DNA of 64,000 nucleotides from Letharia columbiana. Its lineage: Eukaryota > Ascomycota > Lecanoromycetes > Lecanorales > Parmeliaceae. This document shows positions 46,140 through 59,478 of the stretch, piece by piece. A program made the translations under genes and the position numbers. Positions within the stretch are counted from its first letter, which is position 1. Every line of letters starts with the position of its first letter. A model generated the notes under the pieces. The model did no database searches. It was given only the letters and a program-made list of their open reading frames with translations, and was not told where the DNA came from. The stretch is taken from positions 496,001 through 560,000 of the forward strand of contig NW_023501042.1 of the NCBI RefSeq assembly GCF_014066305.1, given 5' to 3'.

Positions 46140-47036
46140 TCAAGACACCGCGTGTAGACCATGTCCATGCGCACGCCTCTGGTGGCGTCCATGCTGACGA
46201 TGCATGCTCGCCCTTGGCCCCAACTCCGCCGCACTCTGTCTCATGTCCCGCTTCGTCTTGGAGCTCGATCCACCGACGGTGCAGACAACACCAGTCCTGC
46301 CGGTGAATATGGACTGGACAGAGTAGTTGTCATACAGCCAATAATTGTTCGTCCCACTCTTTCCCTCCGCCCCAGCCCCCTCCTGAAAACAGCTAGGCAC
46401 TGCGGCCAAATTCCCGGTATGTGCCCCCAAATTCCTGCAATTCCCGTCAAATTGATCATCGGCTGGGCAATCGCTGGTGCATAAGTCGCCCCCGCCGATC
46501 GTGACATAAGGACTCTCGTTACCGCCGAAGCCGGTACAGGACATGGGCACGCTGAAGCCGTCGCATACACTGACATCGAAATTGGACGTGCTGGCACCGA
46601 TGGACCATTCGAATTTCGTGTTGCCGCCCCCCGAGTCTACGTTGCTGGAGCTGCCGACAAACATGGCGCCGGCGTCGGTGAGGCAGATGGTGCCAATTTG
46701 GTTGTTGGCGAAGGTGGAGGCATCGCCGCCGGGCCCACCGTTCCACCAGTACCAGAGGTCGTCGTTGGTGGCGCCGAAGGTAACGCAGACGCCGTCGCAG
46801 TTGCTGCAGGTACCGGCCGTGATGGGGCTGCCTCCCGTGGTGGAATTGCCCCCAGAGGTGGAGTTGGCAGCCGCAGAGGCGGTAGGATAGGTGGTGGCAA
46901 TTACTGACGCGGAGAGAGAGAGGGAGCTGGTTGGCTGTTCCACCTCCCTGGAGTGGTGGTGGTGTTGATGAGCGAGGACATTGCCAGAACTCATGAGGGC
47001 GAGGACTATGCTCGCGTATGCGTAGGTTGTCTTCAT
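46140..47036 (-). CDS. Secreted thaumatin-like protein
   Basis: 298 residues from the Met at 47036. An upstream in-frame Met at 47153 would add 39 residues without a signal, so the inner start is preferred because it opens a good signal peptide (MKTTYAYASIVLALMSSGNV, cleavage near residue 22). His-rich and Ser/Thr-rich linker segments follow (23-75), then a Cys-rich domain at about 77-255. Its core (KFEWSIGASTSNFDVSVCDG, 141-160, then FSVPMSC, 161-167) resembles the strand pair of fungal thaumatin-like/osmotin-type proteins. At least eleven cysteines suggest disulphides. The C-terminal tail is basic and His-rich (RQHGRHQRRAHGHGLH). Fungal members are extracellular, some with glucan-related or surface roles, but no enzymatic activity can be claimed here. 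The gene has no intron and lies about 670 bp from the RIP block. Confidence 0.7.
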   Translation of the reverse strand: MKTTYAYASIVLALMSSGNVLAHQHHHHSREVEQPTSSLSLSASVIATTYPTASAAANSTSGGNSTTGGSPITAGTCSNCDGVCVTFGATNDDLWYWWNGGPGGDASTFANNQIGTICLTDAGAMFVGSSSNVDSGGGNTKFEWSIGASTSNFDVSVCDGFSVPMSCTGFGGNESPYVTIGGGDLCTSDCPADDQFDGNCRNLGAHTGNLAAVPSCFQEGAGAEGKSGTNNYWLYDNYSVQSIFTGRTGVVCTVGGSSSKTKRDMRQSAAELGPRASMHRQHGRHQRRAHGHGLHAVS

Positions 47037-47705
47037 CTTGAAGAAGGACGGCAGAGGCTTCTGAAGGGTGGTAAAGAATGCTTTGCAAGTAAGACGGAAC
47101 TTGGCACCAGGCTTAGAAGTCGATATGTTGGAGCAAAAAGCGAAAATGTACAAGTTATAATGAGTGGATTATCTCTGGACTCGCAGAGATGGATTGGTAA
47201 GGAACGTGGGTGACGAAGGTCAATCTGGTGAGCAACGAAACAAGAGGAGAAAAAAATCTGCGAGCAGCGAGCAGCACCCAGCGAACTATTTGAATGAATG
47301 TCAGATCTCACCATTTGCATAGCAGGCGGCGCACCCCTCTCCGTGCTCCACTCTTTCCGTGCATGTTTCCATGCATTGCACCCCTCCATGTCGCATTAGG
47401 ACGGTGCACAAACAGTGTGTCAGCATATAATTGGATAGCGACACACCCTTATTGTCCGGTTGGAAACGAAAGCGGGCGGTACCTTTTCAGCTGAGAGCCA
47501 AGCATTTTGCTTGATTCCCCCTGAGATTCTGCGGGATGAAATTGCACAAAGTACCCATCGGCCTATCACACGTGTCAATGCATACATTACCCGCCGACAC
47601 CCAATTAAACAGTTGGTAGTTTGAGGGAGTGGGATTCGGCATTTCGACGTTAAGTGTCGAATGGAGGATTGTTTTGGGAAAGACGCGAGGACTCTCATGC
47701 CATCC
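47037..47705. other. Upstream region of the thaumatin-like gene, to the block boundary
   Basis: About 670 bp of normal composition that presumably contains the promoter. ORFs across it (47033-47389 and 47420-47698, both minus strand) show no recognisable domain and are treated as chance frames. Composition switches to RIP-like DNA within a few bases of 47705 (after CATGCCATCCTC). Confidence 0.5.
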
Positions 47706-50700
47706 TCTATATCTTTATATATCTATAACTAGATCGAATAAGTACTAGTAATAGCGAGTGTTAAGTCGTTTTAATACTAGTAAAAAATAGAAAATAAGAC
47801 TATTTATATATTATATTTCTTCTTTATAATCTCTATAATCGTAATTACTTTCTCTACTATAGTAAGCGTAAATTTAATTATACTTAGACGTATTTCTAAT
47901 AATATTATACTAAGACGACTTTCTATTAATTAATATTAATATCTTATCTTTTTATCTAGTCTTCTAGATCTAATTTTAGATAATTTATATTTACTAGATA
48001 TTATAATATATTATATTTCTTATTCTTTATTATTAAATTAGCTAAATTCTTATCTTCTCTAATTTATAGAATCTCGATAATCTTTTATTATTTATATAAC
48101 TATCTTAGATATAGAATATCTATTATTAATCTTTTCTCTTATATTATTTCTAGCTTAATAAGATATTTATATAAAGATTTCGAGTCTATATATATAGAAA
48201 GAGATATCTTTCTCTAAAAAGTATTAGAGAAGATTTAATTTAGAGTAGATTTTATAGTAATTATAATATCGAATTTTAGAGATAATATATAAAGTTCGAA
48301 GGCTAATACGCTTCTAGTAACTTAATGATATTTAATTAATTATTAATAAATAATATTAATCTTATTCTAAGCGTTAGCTAGAGCTATTATATAGTCGATT
48401 TAAAAAGAAAGATCTTTATTATTAGCGAATAACGAATTTATAAAAACTATAATTCTTAGAGATATTATATCTAATTTAATAAATATAAGATCTCTTTTTT
48501 TTATTTATTATAAAAGATAGCGATTTAGATATTAAGTATTATTATAAATAAGACTTTATAATCTAAGCGATATATAATAAGATAAATATAGCTTATAACT
48601 ATAATATCGTTATAATATATACTTCTTATACTCTCTAGACGATATATTATTCTTTTATAAATAATTTTAAAAATAATTAAATCTTCTTTATCTTATTTAT
48701 ATTAGCTAATTTTTATATTATTCTTAAAAATAATAATAAATTTATTAAATTCGAGAGATTATTTTAAAGTAAGTCTCTTAAATAATTTAGTTAATAGTTT
48801 AGCGATATATAATTCTTATAATTTTATATTTATAAACTTCGATAATATTAATAATAAGAGAGTTATTAGATTTATAAGTTAATAATTACTATTATATTAT
48901 TATTAAATAATAAATAAGTATCGAATATAGATGAGATTATTTTTAGCTTCTTTATATAGTATTTATAATATATCTAAAATTAGTAGATATCGAACTTAGT
49001 AATTTTATAGAGAGAGAGAATAATATAAAGTATTATTCTCGATAATAATCTTATTTTAGCTAAGGCTAAAATAAAGATATCTCTAATTAATTTAAATTAA
49101 GATTATATATATATCTAAGTAATATCGCGTAGATATAGAGATAGCTATAAAATAGCTAATAATAAAGCGATAATAAGTTATTAACTAGTCTCGTTAAATA
49201 ATAAAGACCTAAGTAAGAATTCTATACTTCTTTGAGTTATTAAATACTTATACTACTAATCGCGACTTCTTAAAGACTTTCTTAATACTCTTATTCTTAA
49301 TTTAATTTATAAAACGATTATTAAATATTTATACTTCTATAAGAATATCTTCGATCTTTATAATCTTAAATATACTCTTTTTAAGTAATTTATTTAAGTT
49401 CTTTTTATCGAGATATCTAAAAGTTCGATAAAGATAATTATAATATAAACTTAGATATATAGATTATAATATTAATAGAGTTTCGAAAACGAGTAAAAAT
49501 ATATTAATATCGAGAAGGGTTATAACGTAGTAAAGCGTTTTAAAAAGAGTCTTAATAATCTTAATTATCGTTATTTTCGTATTAAGTATTATCTAACTAT
49601 AAAGATTCTTATTTAAGAAACTTAAAAGACTTAATTAAGATATTTATTTTTTTTAAATATAACTTAATAATAGTAATTTCGAAAATCTAGTAGAATTATT
49701 TAATAATTTAATAATATATATCTCTTAAGAAGTAGTTAGCAATTTATATAGTTTCGATTTACTTCTTTTAATATATTCTTTAAATTAATATTCGAGAAAT
49801 TAATTAAAATATTATATATTCTTATTATCTAAGAGATCATTTCGCTAATATAAGAGCGTTATTAATTTATCTCTTAGCGTAAAGTTTTATAACTTTAGAT
49901 TATTACTATATTAATAGCTTTTACTCTCTTAATAGTAGATAAAGTTAATATATCGTTATTTATAATATAGAGAAAAGATTTTAAAAATTAGTAATATAAG
50001 AAATAATATTATTATATTTAACTATATCGTTAATAGTCTTAATAGCTATTTATAGACGAATCTTCTTTTTAATATCTTAATTCTTTAATTTCGTAGTAAT
50101 TATTAAATAGACTCGTCTTAATAAAGTATAATATTATTTTATTAGATTAATAGAATTAGCGACTTTAACTAATATATATTTTATTTAAATATTTAGAGTT
50201 CTAGCGTTTTATCTAAACTCGATATTATTAAAATTAATTTTAGCGTTATAAATAATAATATTTAAAGATTTAATATATATATCTATTTAGTATAGTCTAA
50301 GTATATCTTATATATAAAAGATAGTTATATTTGTTAATTATCGAGCGATTTAAAATAAAGTTTTCTTATTAATAACTTATAGAATTAGACTATTATTAAT
50401 ATAGAGAATATCGATAATAATTATATAATTAAAATAGATATTATTCTTATTCTTAAGTAAGAATTTAAAATAATTTAGAGAATTAAGAGTACTTTTAATA
50501 GAGTATATAGAACTTAATAATTTATTTAAATATATAACGATATTCGAAATCGTTATAGTTAGCTTTCTTTAGAGTTTAAATAAATCTATTAATTAAGAAA
50601 TAATTAAATTAATAATATAGTTAATATAACTCGATATCGATTAAATAGTTAATTAATATAAAACTCTATATTAAGAATAGATATTTATAAAAGCGAATAA

Positions 50701-53040
50701 TTAAGAATTATAGATTTATTTCTTAAAATAATTTAATTCTTAAGATTATTTAGATAGATTTCTAATCTATTTATATCTTAAATATATAATAGAAATAAGA
50801 ATATTAGTCTATATTACTGTAAAAGTCGACTCGATTAATAAACAAATTTACTATAAGTTTTTTAATTAACACTATTATTTTAATTTTAAATTAGATAATA
50901 ATACTATTAATAGTAATATTTAATTATATATTAAATTCTCTTATATAGACTTTTACTTAATTATATCTAGTAAGTAAATATATATATAACTTCGATATCT
51001 AATATAATATTATAAAACTACTTTTAAAGATATATTAACTAATATTAAGAAAGCTATTAGACTTAATAATATTATAATATATAAAATAGCTAAAAAGCTT
51101 TAAATAATATATTTAAACTTAATTTAATATAACTATAAAAGTAATTATAATAAAGTTTTTAATCTTCTTTTAAGTTATTATCTTAAATATCGAGAGTTAA
51201 GATCTTAAGATCCTCGATCTTATTCTTTTAATCTTTAAACTCTTAAATATAAAAGTTATATCGTTTATTAATAAAGTCGATAAACCGCTTAGCGAACTTA
51301 TTTTAAGACTTTTAGCGTTTTTTATTAATATACTTAGTTAATTAGTAGTCTATCTTCTTATAGATAAAGTATTACTTTTTCTAAAAGCTATTTATCTATC
51401 GAGAATAATCTACTATAATTACTTAATTACTTTAATTTAAAGATTAATTAATATAATACTTTTAATTAGTAAAGTATATTATAGATCTAAATAACTCGAA
51501 TCTCTTAGTCTTTATAATCTCTTTATAATTCTCGATTATAGTATAGATATTATTAATTAGCCTCGTAATTATAATTATCTATTATAGAATTATAATACTA
51601 TATATAGAGATATTACTATAAAAGATAATTATCTTATTTCGAAGTACTATATCTAACTAAAATTCGTAATTTAACTCTCTTTAAATTTAACGAAGTTATT
51701 AAATTATCTTATTAAAGATAATTTCTTTATTCTTTTTAGAGACTAGCTCGAAGTAAGTCTCTTAAACTAATACTATTTTACTTATAAAGTATAAGAGTAA
51801 TAATATTCTTCTCTCTCGAAATAGCTCTAAAATTAATTAAAGAGTTATTAAATAATAAGACTAATTTCTTAATAATTAGAGTAATAATACTTTAATATTA
51901 TAGATTTTAGTATAATTAAAAATACTATTTAAAGAATCTACTAAGAAATCTTAACTCTCTTATAAAGATTTATAAAAATTATAAATTTATAGCTAAGACT
52001 TTCGATAGAACTTTTATTATACTTTTTTTTACTAGTATATAATTTAATTAGAATAGTAAGTTTCTTATTATAATTATAATTTTATTTAATATCGAAGTTT
52101 TAAATAACTTAATAAGGCGAGGATAGTAGATATAAAACTCGATAATTTGAGTCGTAAGCTAGTATTAAGAAAGAGAATTAAAGTAGAATTCTTCGATTAA
52201 TAAGGCGGTTACGGGAGAGAGAGAAATAGTATTCTTCGTAATCGATAAGGCTATTATTTCTATATTAATTAAAATAAGGTTACTAAGAATAGTAATGAGA
52301 TAATTTTAATAGAGGATACGATCTTCGTCGTCTAAGAGCTATAGAATCTCTTTCTTAATTATATCCGCTAATTCTTTATTATTAAGAGTTCTCTTTCTTT
52401 CTTAATATAGACTTTATTAATTTATAGATAATCTCGTAGATAGTAATAATAACGTTCTTATTAAGAATCTTAAAGTTCTCTCTAACGTATTAGATAAAGT
52501 CGTTAAGTAAAGACGTTAGAGAGTATATCGTAAATTTATATCTTATATATTATTATATTCTTTAACGAACGAATTTTTAAAGCTTCTCTTTAATATCTAA
52601 TAACTTAACTTCTTAATAGTTTCTTTAATTTTAATTATAATATTAATAATATCTCTAAAGAAATTAGATCTTCTTATTCTATTATTTGAAGTTTATTTTA
52701 AGTATATATTATATATTAATATAATATAAAGCTTAATAATATTTAATATTTTCTAGGTATTTTCTCTACTAGATAGAAGTCGTAGAAATTATAGAAATTA
52801 TAGTTCTATTTAATCGAATCGTTATAATAAGCGAAATCGATTAAGTAATATAGAATCGTATAAAGTATCGCGACGATATCGAAACGAACTTTCTTTAGAG
52901 TATAGTCTTACTAATTTATATACTAGTATTAAAGTATATTAATTAATATTAATAAATATCTAGATATATAATTACTTATATAATAAGACTTATTATTAAA
53001 TATAATAGTCTTAATAATATCTAAGAAAGAAGAATATCTA
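47706..53040. other. RIP-degraded AT-rich block
   Basis: Over 5 kb of CA/TG-depleted DNA with CG and CT retained and no ORF of useful length. Its sequence is not obviously shared with the B, C or LTR families. Its length would fit one or more large retrotransposons, but no pol motif survives well enough to name. Confidence 0.75.
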
Positions 53041-53114
53041 TATATAGAGAATTTACTCGATAGCTCTAATTAAAAAAATAATTATATATTTAATCTATAG
53101 ATCTTTACTCGTAT
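53041..53114 (+). mobile_element. Family C or B right-end fragment
   Basis: A piece with GATAGCTCTAATTAAAAAAA and TTTAATCTATAGATCTTTACTCG. It matches the right terminus shared by families C and B (GGCTATCGAG side, then GGCCTTTACT) after RIP. The rest of the element is missing. Confidence 0.5.
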
Positions 53115-53240
53115 AATATATTAGAATAAGCGATATTTAGATAAATTTATACTTTATAATTATTAATTCTATTTATAATTATAGCTATATCTTATTTAAA
53201 GTATATTTAATAATATTAAAATTTAATATTATATATTTAT

Positions 53241-54190
53241 TAGTATATATAAAAGAATAAAATAGAGTTAAATTAGAAAATCTTAAATTTATATATATAG
53301 TTAATTATAAATTCGAGATTATTACGTCTTTTAATTAGACTAACTAAATTAGCTCGCTAGCCCTTTCGAGCTCTCTTATTAAAAATTTATATATAAAAGT
53401 CTTATACTCTAAAATAACTAGCTTTTTATAAATACTATTTTTTTATAATTTCGTAAATTATAGAGCTTAATATACGCTTTCTAATATTATAAAAATAATA
53501 AAGTTTAATTTACTATTAGTAAATTAAATAAATATTTAAATATAATAGTTATAATAGTAATATTAGACGCGTTTAAGATTAAATAATAATTCTTTTATCT
53601 ATTTATATAATTATTCTTTTTCTATAATTCTATTAATCTATTAATTATAAATAAATTTATTCTCGATATCTCTCGCTTAAATGTTATTAAATATCTAAGA
53701 TATATATCTCTTTCGCTTATCTTTTAAATTCTCTATTAATATCTCTAGATTACTTTTTAGCGAATTTACTACTATTAATAATTAAGATTATAAGCGAGTT
53801 TAACTATCTACTACTACTTATAAACGCGTTAAAAGATTCTTAAAAAGAGCTTAAATAAATATATTCTCCTCTATATACTTCTTTTAAGCTAGCGATAATA
53901 TCTTTTAACTTAGCGATATTATCTCTTAAAACGCGTCTTTCTCCTCTATCTATTCTTTATTACTCTATTTTAAAGCTTCTTAATACGTATTAGATTCTAA
54001 ATATCATTAAGAAGAAGCTTCTAAATAAGAGGAAAACGCTATCGAAGATTCTCTATTATAAGATCTATTAATAGACTTCTTTAATAGTAATTTTAATAAT
54101 CTACGTTCTTTTAATCTATCTTTTAATTCTTATTTAAGTTTTACTTAGTCTCTAATAAGACTTACTAGCTATATCGCGCGTTATCTATAT
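53241..54190 (+). mobile_element. Family B copy B5 (RIP-degraded, truncated)
   Basis: It starts TTAGTATATATAAAAGAATAA and follows the B left region to the ACGCGTCTTTCTCC segment (near 53930). It then runs into ATTAGATTCTAAATATCATT, a variant shared with B6 but absent from B1 and B3. The minisatellite core and right end are missing; D1 follows. The right boundary is approximate. Confidence 0.6.
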
Positions 54191-54664
54191 ATTATAAAAT
54201 TTATATAATATAATTTAGATCTTATAAATTAGATTTATAATCGCTATAATATAATATTATAGAAAGATAAGATAGTCGAGTAATATTATAATAGTTAAAA
54301 AGATTAAAGTTAATATATCTAAAATAGATAAGATAGATAATATAGAATAAAGCTATAAAGATATTAAAATAAATATAAACGATTTAATTAATCTTAGTAA
54401 GTATATTATTAATTAAATTCTCTATTCTTTAATATTAGAGATCTTAAATCTTATTAATAATAGTAAAGAATTTCGTTATTATAGCGTTTAATATAATAAT
54501 ATAATCTTTATAGTCTTATAGTAGATTACTATTAATTATTCGATCGCCTTATATATATATAAAATCTAGAAAGTAATTACTACTTATATATCTACTCTAA
54601 TATCTTTAAAGAGCGAAAAATCGATATTTAGCTAAATCTATATTATAAATAATATTTAAAATTA
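54191..54664 (+). repeat. Repeat D, copy D1
   Basis: About 470 bp that recurs in the same orientation at 58812-59275. Both contain ATTATTAATTAAATTCTCTAT, TAGCGTTTA(A/G)TATAATAATATAATCT and AAAGAGCGAAAAATCGAT. D1 is cut on its right by B6, just after TTTAAAATTA. Both copies are RIP-degraded; the original function is unknown. Confidence 0.65.
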
Positions 54665-55728
54665 ATATATATAAAAGAATAAGATAGAATTAAGCTAGAA
54701 AATCTTGAATTTATATATATAGTTAATTATAAATTCGAGATTATTACGTCTTTTAGCTAGATCGACTAAATTAATTCGATAGCCCTTTCGAGCTCTCTTA
54801 TTAAAAATTTATATATAGAAGTCTTATACTTTAAAGTACTTAGCTTACGATATATATAGTTACTTTATAATTTCTTAAATTATAAAGCTCGCTTTACGCT
54901 TTCTAACGCTATAAAAATTATAAAGTTTAATCTACTATTAATAAATTAAATAAATATTTAAATATAATATTTATAATAGCTATATTAGACGCGTTCGAGA
55001 TTAAATAATAATTCTTTTATCTATTTATATAATTATTCTTCTTTTATTATTCTATTAATTCTATTAATTTTATTAATATAAATATAATTATCTTCGATTT
55101 TAAGTATATATATCTCTATTATCTATCTCTTAAAGTCTCTACTAATATCTCTAGACTATCTCTCGACGAATTTACTACTATTAATAATCGAGATCGTAAG
55201 CGAGTTTAATAGCTATCTATTACTACTTATAAACGCGTTAAAAGACTCTTAAAGAGTTCGAACGAATATATTCTTCTCTATATACTTCTCTTAAGTTAGC
55301 GATAGTACCTTTTAATCTAGCGATACTATCTCTTAAAACGCGTCTTTCTTTCTTATTCGTTCTTTATTATCTTATTTTAAAGCCTCTTAACGCGTATTAG
55401 ATTCTAAATATCATTAAGAAGAAGCTTCTAAAAATATAATAATTATATTAAACGCGTTCGAAATCGAATAATAATTCTTTCACCTATTTATATAATTATT
55501 CTTCTTTTATTATTTTATTAATTTTATTAATTTTATTAATATAAATATATTTACTCTCGATATTCTCGTACTTAATTAAATATGAGAAGAATCTATAATA
55601 AATGAATACGAAGAATACTATAAAGAATATTACGAAGATAGTTATTAGCAGTAATAATATAATAAATCTACTCTCTATAATCTTATATTAATCTACTTAA
55701 CTAGTATAAAAGAAGTTAATATTAGTAT
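54665..55728 (+). mobile_element. Family B copy B6 (truncated by B7)
   Basis: It starts TTAATATATATAAAAGAATAAG and covers the left region and the start of the minisatellite-type core. It is then interrupted inside the GAAGTTAATA segment, where the next B copy begins. It is heavily RIP-mutated. Confidence 0.6.
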
Positions 55729-58050
55729 ATATAATAGAATAAGATAGAACTAAGCTTAAAAATCTTGAATTTATATATATAGTTAATTATAAATTTAAAT
55801 TCGCTACGCTCTTTAATTAGATCGACTAAGTTAGCTTAATAGCCCTTTCGCGTCTCTCTTATTAAAAATTTATATATAGAAGTTTTATACTTTAAAGTAC
55901 TTAGCTTACGATATATATAGTTACTTTATAATTTCTTAAATTATAAAGCTTACTTTACGCTTTTTAACGCTATAAAAATTATAAAGTTTAATCTACTATT
56001 AGTAGATTAAATAGATATTTAAATATAATAGTTATAATAGTTATATTAAACGCGTTCGAAATCGAATAATAATTCTTTTATCTATTTATTATTCTTTTAT
56101 TATTCTATTAATTCTATTAATTCTATTAATTTTATTAAACGCGTTGGAAGGCTCTTAAAAAGAGCTCGAACGAATATATTCTTCTTTATATACTTCTCTT
56201 AAGTTAGCGATAGATAAGTTAAACTAATATTTAAATATTATAGTTATATTAAACGCGTTCGAAATCGAATAATAATTCTTTTATCTATTTATATAATTAT
56301 TCTTCTTTTATTATTCTATTAACTCTATTAATTTCATTAATATAAATATATTTATCCTCGATATTCTCGCACTTAATTAAATAAGAGAAGAATCTATAAT
56401 AGACGAATACGGAGAAAATACTACGAAGAATATTAAGGAGATAGTTATTAGCAGTAGTAATATAATAGATCTACTCTTTACGATCTTATACTAATTTACT
56501 TAGCTAGTATAAGAGAAGTTAATATAGTAGATAAATACGAAGAATCTATAAAGAATATTATAAAGATAGTTATTAGTAGTAGTAATATAATAGATCTACT
56601 CTCTTACGATCTTATATTAATCTACTTAGCTAGTATAAGAGAAGTTAATATAGTAGACGAATACGAAGAATACTACGAAGAAACTAAGCGGTAATAAGAC
56701 TTTTAGCATTAAGAATACGACTTAGCTCTATAAGATCCCACGTTATATACTCTCTACGATTTTATATTAAATTATTACTTAGTAAGCGAAGAATATTACT
56801 ATAACTTAATCTATTATTTCTACTATATTAAGAAGTAAGAGAAGAAATTATAATAGATAAATACGAAGAATACTACGGAGAATACTATAAAGAATACTAC
56901 GAAGAAATTAAGTAATAATAAGACTATTATCGTTAAGAATACGACTTAGCTCTCTAAGATTCTACGTTATATTAGTTATTTACTTAATTAGCTATTTAGC
57001 TAGCTACTTAATCTAATACTCTATAAAGTAAGAGAAGAAACTATAATAGATAAATGCGAAGAATATTACGGAGAAATTAAGTAGTAATAAGATTATTATC
57101 GTTAAGAATATAGCTTAACTCTTTAAGATTTTATATTATATTAGTTATTTACTTAGTTAGCTACTTAGCTAGCTACTTAATCTAATACTCTATAAGAGAA
57201 GAAATAAGAGAAGAAACTATAATAGATAAATACGAAGAATACTATAAAGAAATTAAGCGATAATAAGATTATTATCGTTAAGAATACGGCTTAGCTCTTT
57301 AAGATTTTACGTTATATTAGTTATTTACTTAATTAGTTACTTAGCTAGCTATTTAATCTAATACTCTATAAAAGAAGAAGTAAGAGAAGAAACTATAATA
57401 GAACTATAATAGTAAATGCGAAGAATACTACGGAGAAATTAAGCGGCAATAAGACTACTATCGTTAAGAATACGACTTAGCTCTTTAAGATCTCCACGTT
57501 ATATACTCTCTACGGTTTTATATTAAATTATTACTTAGTAAGCGGAGAATACTACTATAACTTAATCTATTATCTTCTACTATATTAATATAGTATATTA
57601 CTACGCTATAGAAGCAACATTAAACGATATATATTTAAACGAATTGAAATCGTTCGATATCTACAGCTATTTCATTATTCGAAAGATTTTACTACGATAA
57701 AAGATATTATGAAATTCACACCACTACCTTAACTAGTACGTTATCTTCATTTCTTTTCGATATTTCGATACTTCTTATTATAAGGATATAGCCTTTCTCT
57801 ATTTTTTATAGATAATTATTATAAATTAATTCTTTATACTCGATATACCTTCCTAATTAAACCTTAGCGAACCTCTCTTCCGTATATATATATCTATATA
57901 TTATATAAATTAAATTAATTTTATAGTAATAGAAGTAGATTAAAAACGTATAATAAGCGATTAGAGTTCGATTTAACTTAGAACTAGGGCTAAAATTCGA
58001 TTTAACTAAGAAAAATTCAACTCTATAAATTTAATTCATAGGCCTTTACT
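55729..58050 (+). mobile_element. Family B copy B7 (full length, RIP-degraded)
   Basis: It runs from TTAGTATATATAATAG to ATAGGCCTTTACT and contains all parts in order: left region, TATTAATTCTATTAA microsatellite, several degraded core units (for example AGAAGTAAGAGAAG and TACGAAGAATACTACG), the CGAATTGAAATCGTTCGAT motif at 57639, and the right end. An internal part of the left region is duplicated near 56130-56290. It lies inside B6. Confidence 0.7.
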
Positions 58051-58808
58051 TATAGAATAATAAAAGAAGAATAATTATATAAAATAGATGAAAAGATTAT
58101 TATTTAATCTTAAACGCGTTTAGTATAATTATAATATTTAAATATTAGTTTAACTTATCTATCGCTGACTTAAAAGAAGTATATAGAGGAGAACGTATTC
58201 GTTTAGACTCTTTTTAAGAGTCTTTTAACGCGTTTATAAGTAGTAGTAGATAGCGATTATTAGTAGTAGCGGATTCGCTAAAAAGTAGTCTAAGGGCGTT
58301 AATAGAGGCTCTAAGAGGCGAGTAAAAGGAGTATATATATCTAAAATATTAAGTAACCTTTAGGCGAGGGGTACTAAAGACGATTATATTTATATTAATG
58401 AAATTAATAGAATTAGTAGATTAGTAAAAGAATAATAATTATATAAATAGATAAAAGGATTATTATTTAATTCTCGAATACGTCTAGTATAACTATTATA
58501 ACTATTATATTTAAATATTTATTTAATTTATTAATAGTAGATTAAACTTTATAATTTTTATAGCGTTAGAAAGGGTAAAGCGAGCTTTATAATTTAAGGA
58601 ATTATAAAGTAATTATATATTGTAAGCTAAGTACTTTAAAGTGTAAAATTTCTATATATAAATTTTTAATAAGGAAAGCGTAAGAGGGCTATTAAGCTAA
58701 TTTAGTCGGTTTAATTAAAAAGGCGTATAGAATCTAAATTAATAATTAGCTATATATATAAATTTAAGATTTTCTAATTTAGCTCTATCTTATTCTTTTA
58801 TATATATT
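58051..58808 (-). mobile_element. Family B copy B8 (left part only, inverted)
   Basis: Read on the minus strand, this is the B left region: it contains the ACGCGTTTAGTATAAT and CGCGTTTATAAGTAG segments and closes with TCTTATTCTTTTATATATATT. It abuts the right end of B7 without its own core or right end, and D2 follows it. Confidence 0.6.
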
Positions 58809-58811
58809 AAT

Positions 58812-59275
58812 CTATATAATAAAATTTAGATTTTATAAATTAGATTTATAGTAGCTATAGCGTAATATTATAAAAAGATAATATTATTAAATAATACTAT
58901 AATAGCGAAAAGATTAAAATTAATATATTTAAAATAGATATTAATTAAAAAGTAGATAATATAAAATAAAGTTATAAAGATATTAAAATAAGTATAAATA
59001 ATCTAATTAATCTTAGCGAGTCTATTATTAATTAAATTCTCTATTTTTTAACATTAGAGACTTTAAATTTTATTAATAATTATAAAAAAATTCGTTATAG
59101 CGTTTAGTATAATAATATAATCTCTATAATCTTATAATTAATTATCTAATTATCTTATATATATATAATATTTCAAAAGTAATTACTACTTATATATCTA
59201 TTTTAGTATTATTAAAGAGCGAAAAATCGATTTTTAATTAAATCTATATTATAAATAGTATTTAAAATTAATTTA
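58812..59275 (+). repeat. Repeat D, copy D2
   Basis: Second copy of the repeat at 54191-54664. Here the sequence runs on past TTTAAAATTA into TTTATAATATAAAATAATTT, which shows where B6 cut into D1. Confidence 0.65.
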
Positions 59276-59478
59276 TAATATAAAATAATTTTCTTTTAAT
59301 CGCGTTTTTTATATTAAGTTTATTAGATATAGCTATTATAATTATATTAATTAAATACAAAATCGATATTATCTAGAAAAGTAAGATTAATAACTTATTA
59401 AGATAGATATATCTAAAATTAGAGATATATTAGTAAAAACTCGAAGTAATAAGAAATTTAATATTTTATATTAATATA

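Noticed and set aside
46161..47213. Other-frame ORFs over the thaumatin-like gene, including a 189-codon minus-strand frame.
   Set aside because: They are low-complexity shadows of the frame that has a signal peptide and Cys-rich domain.
47420..47698. 92-codon minus-strand ORF near the block boundary.
   Set aside because: No recognisable domain and no supporting context; probably open by chance.
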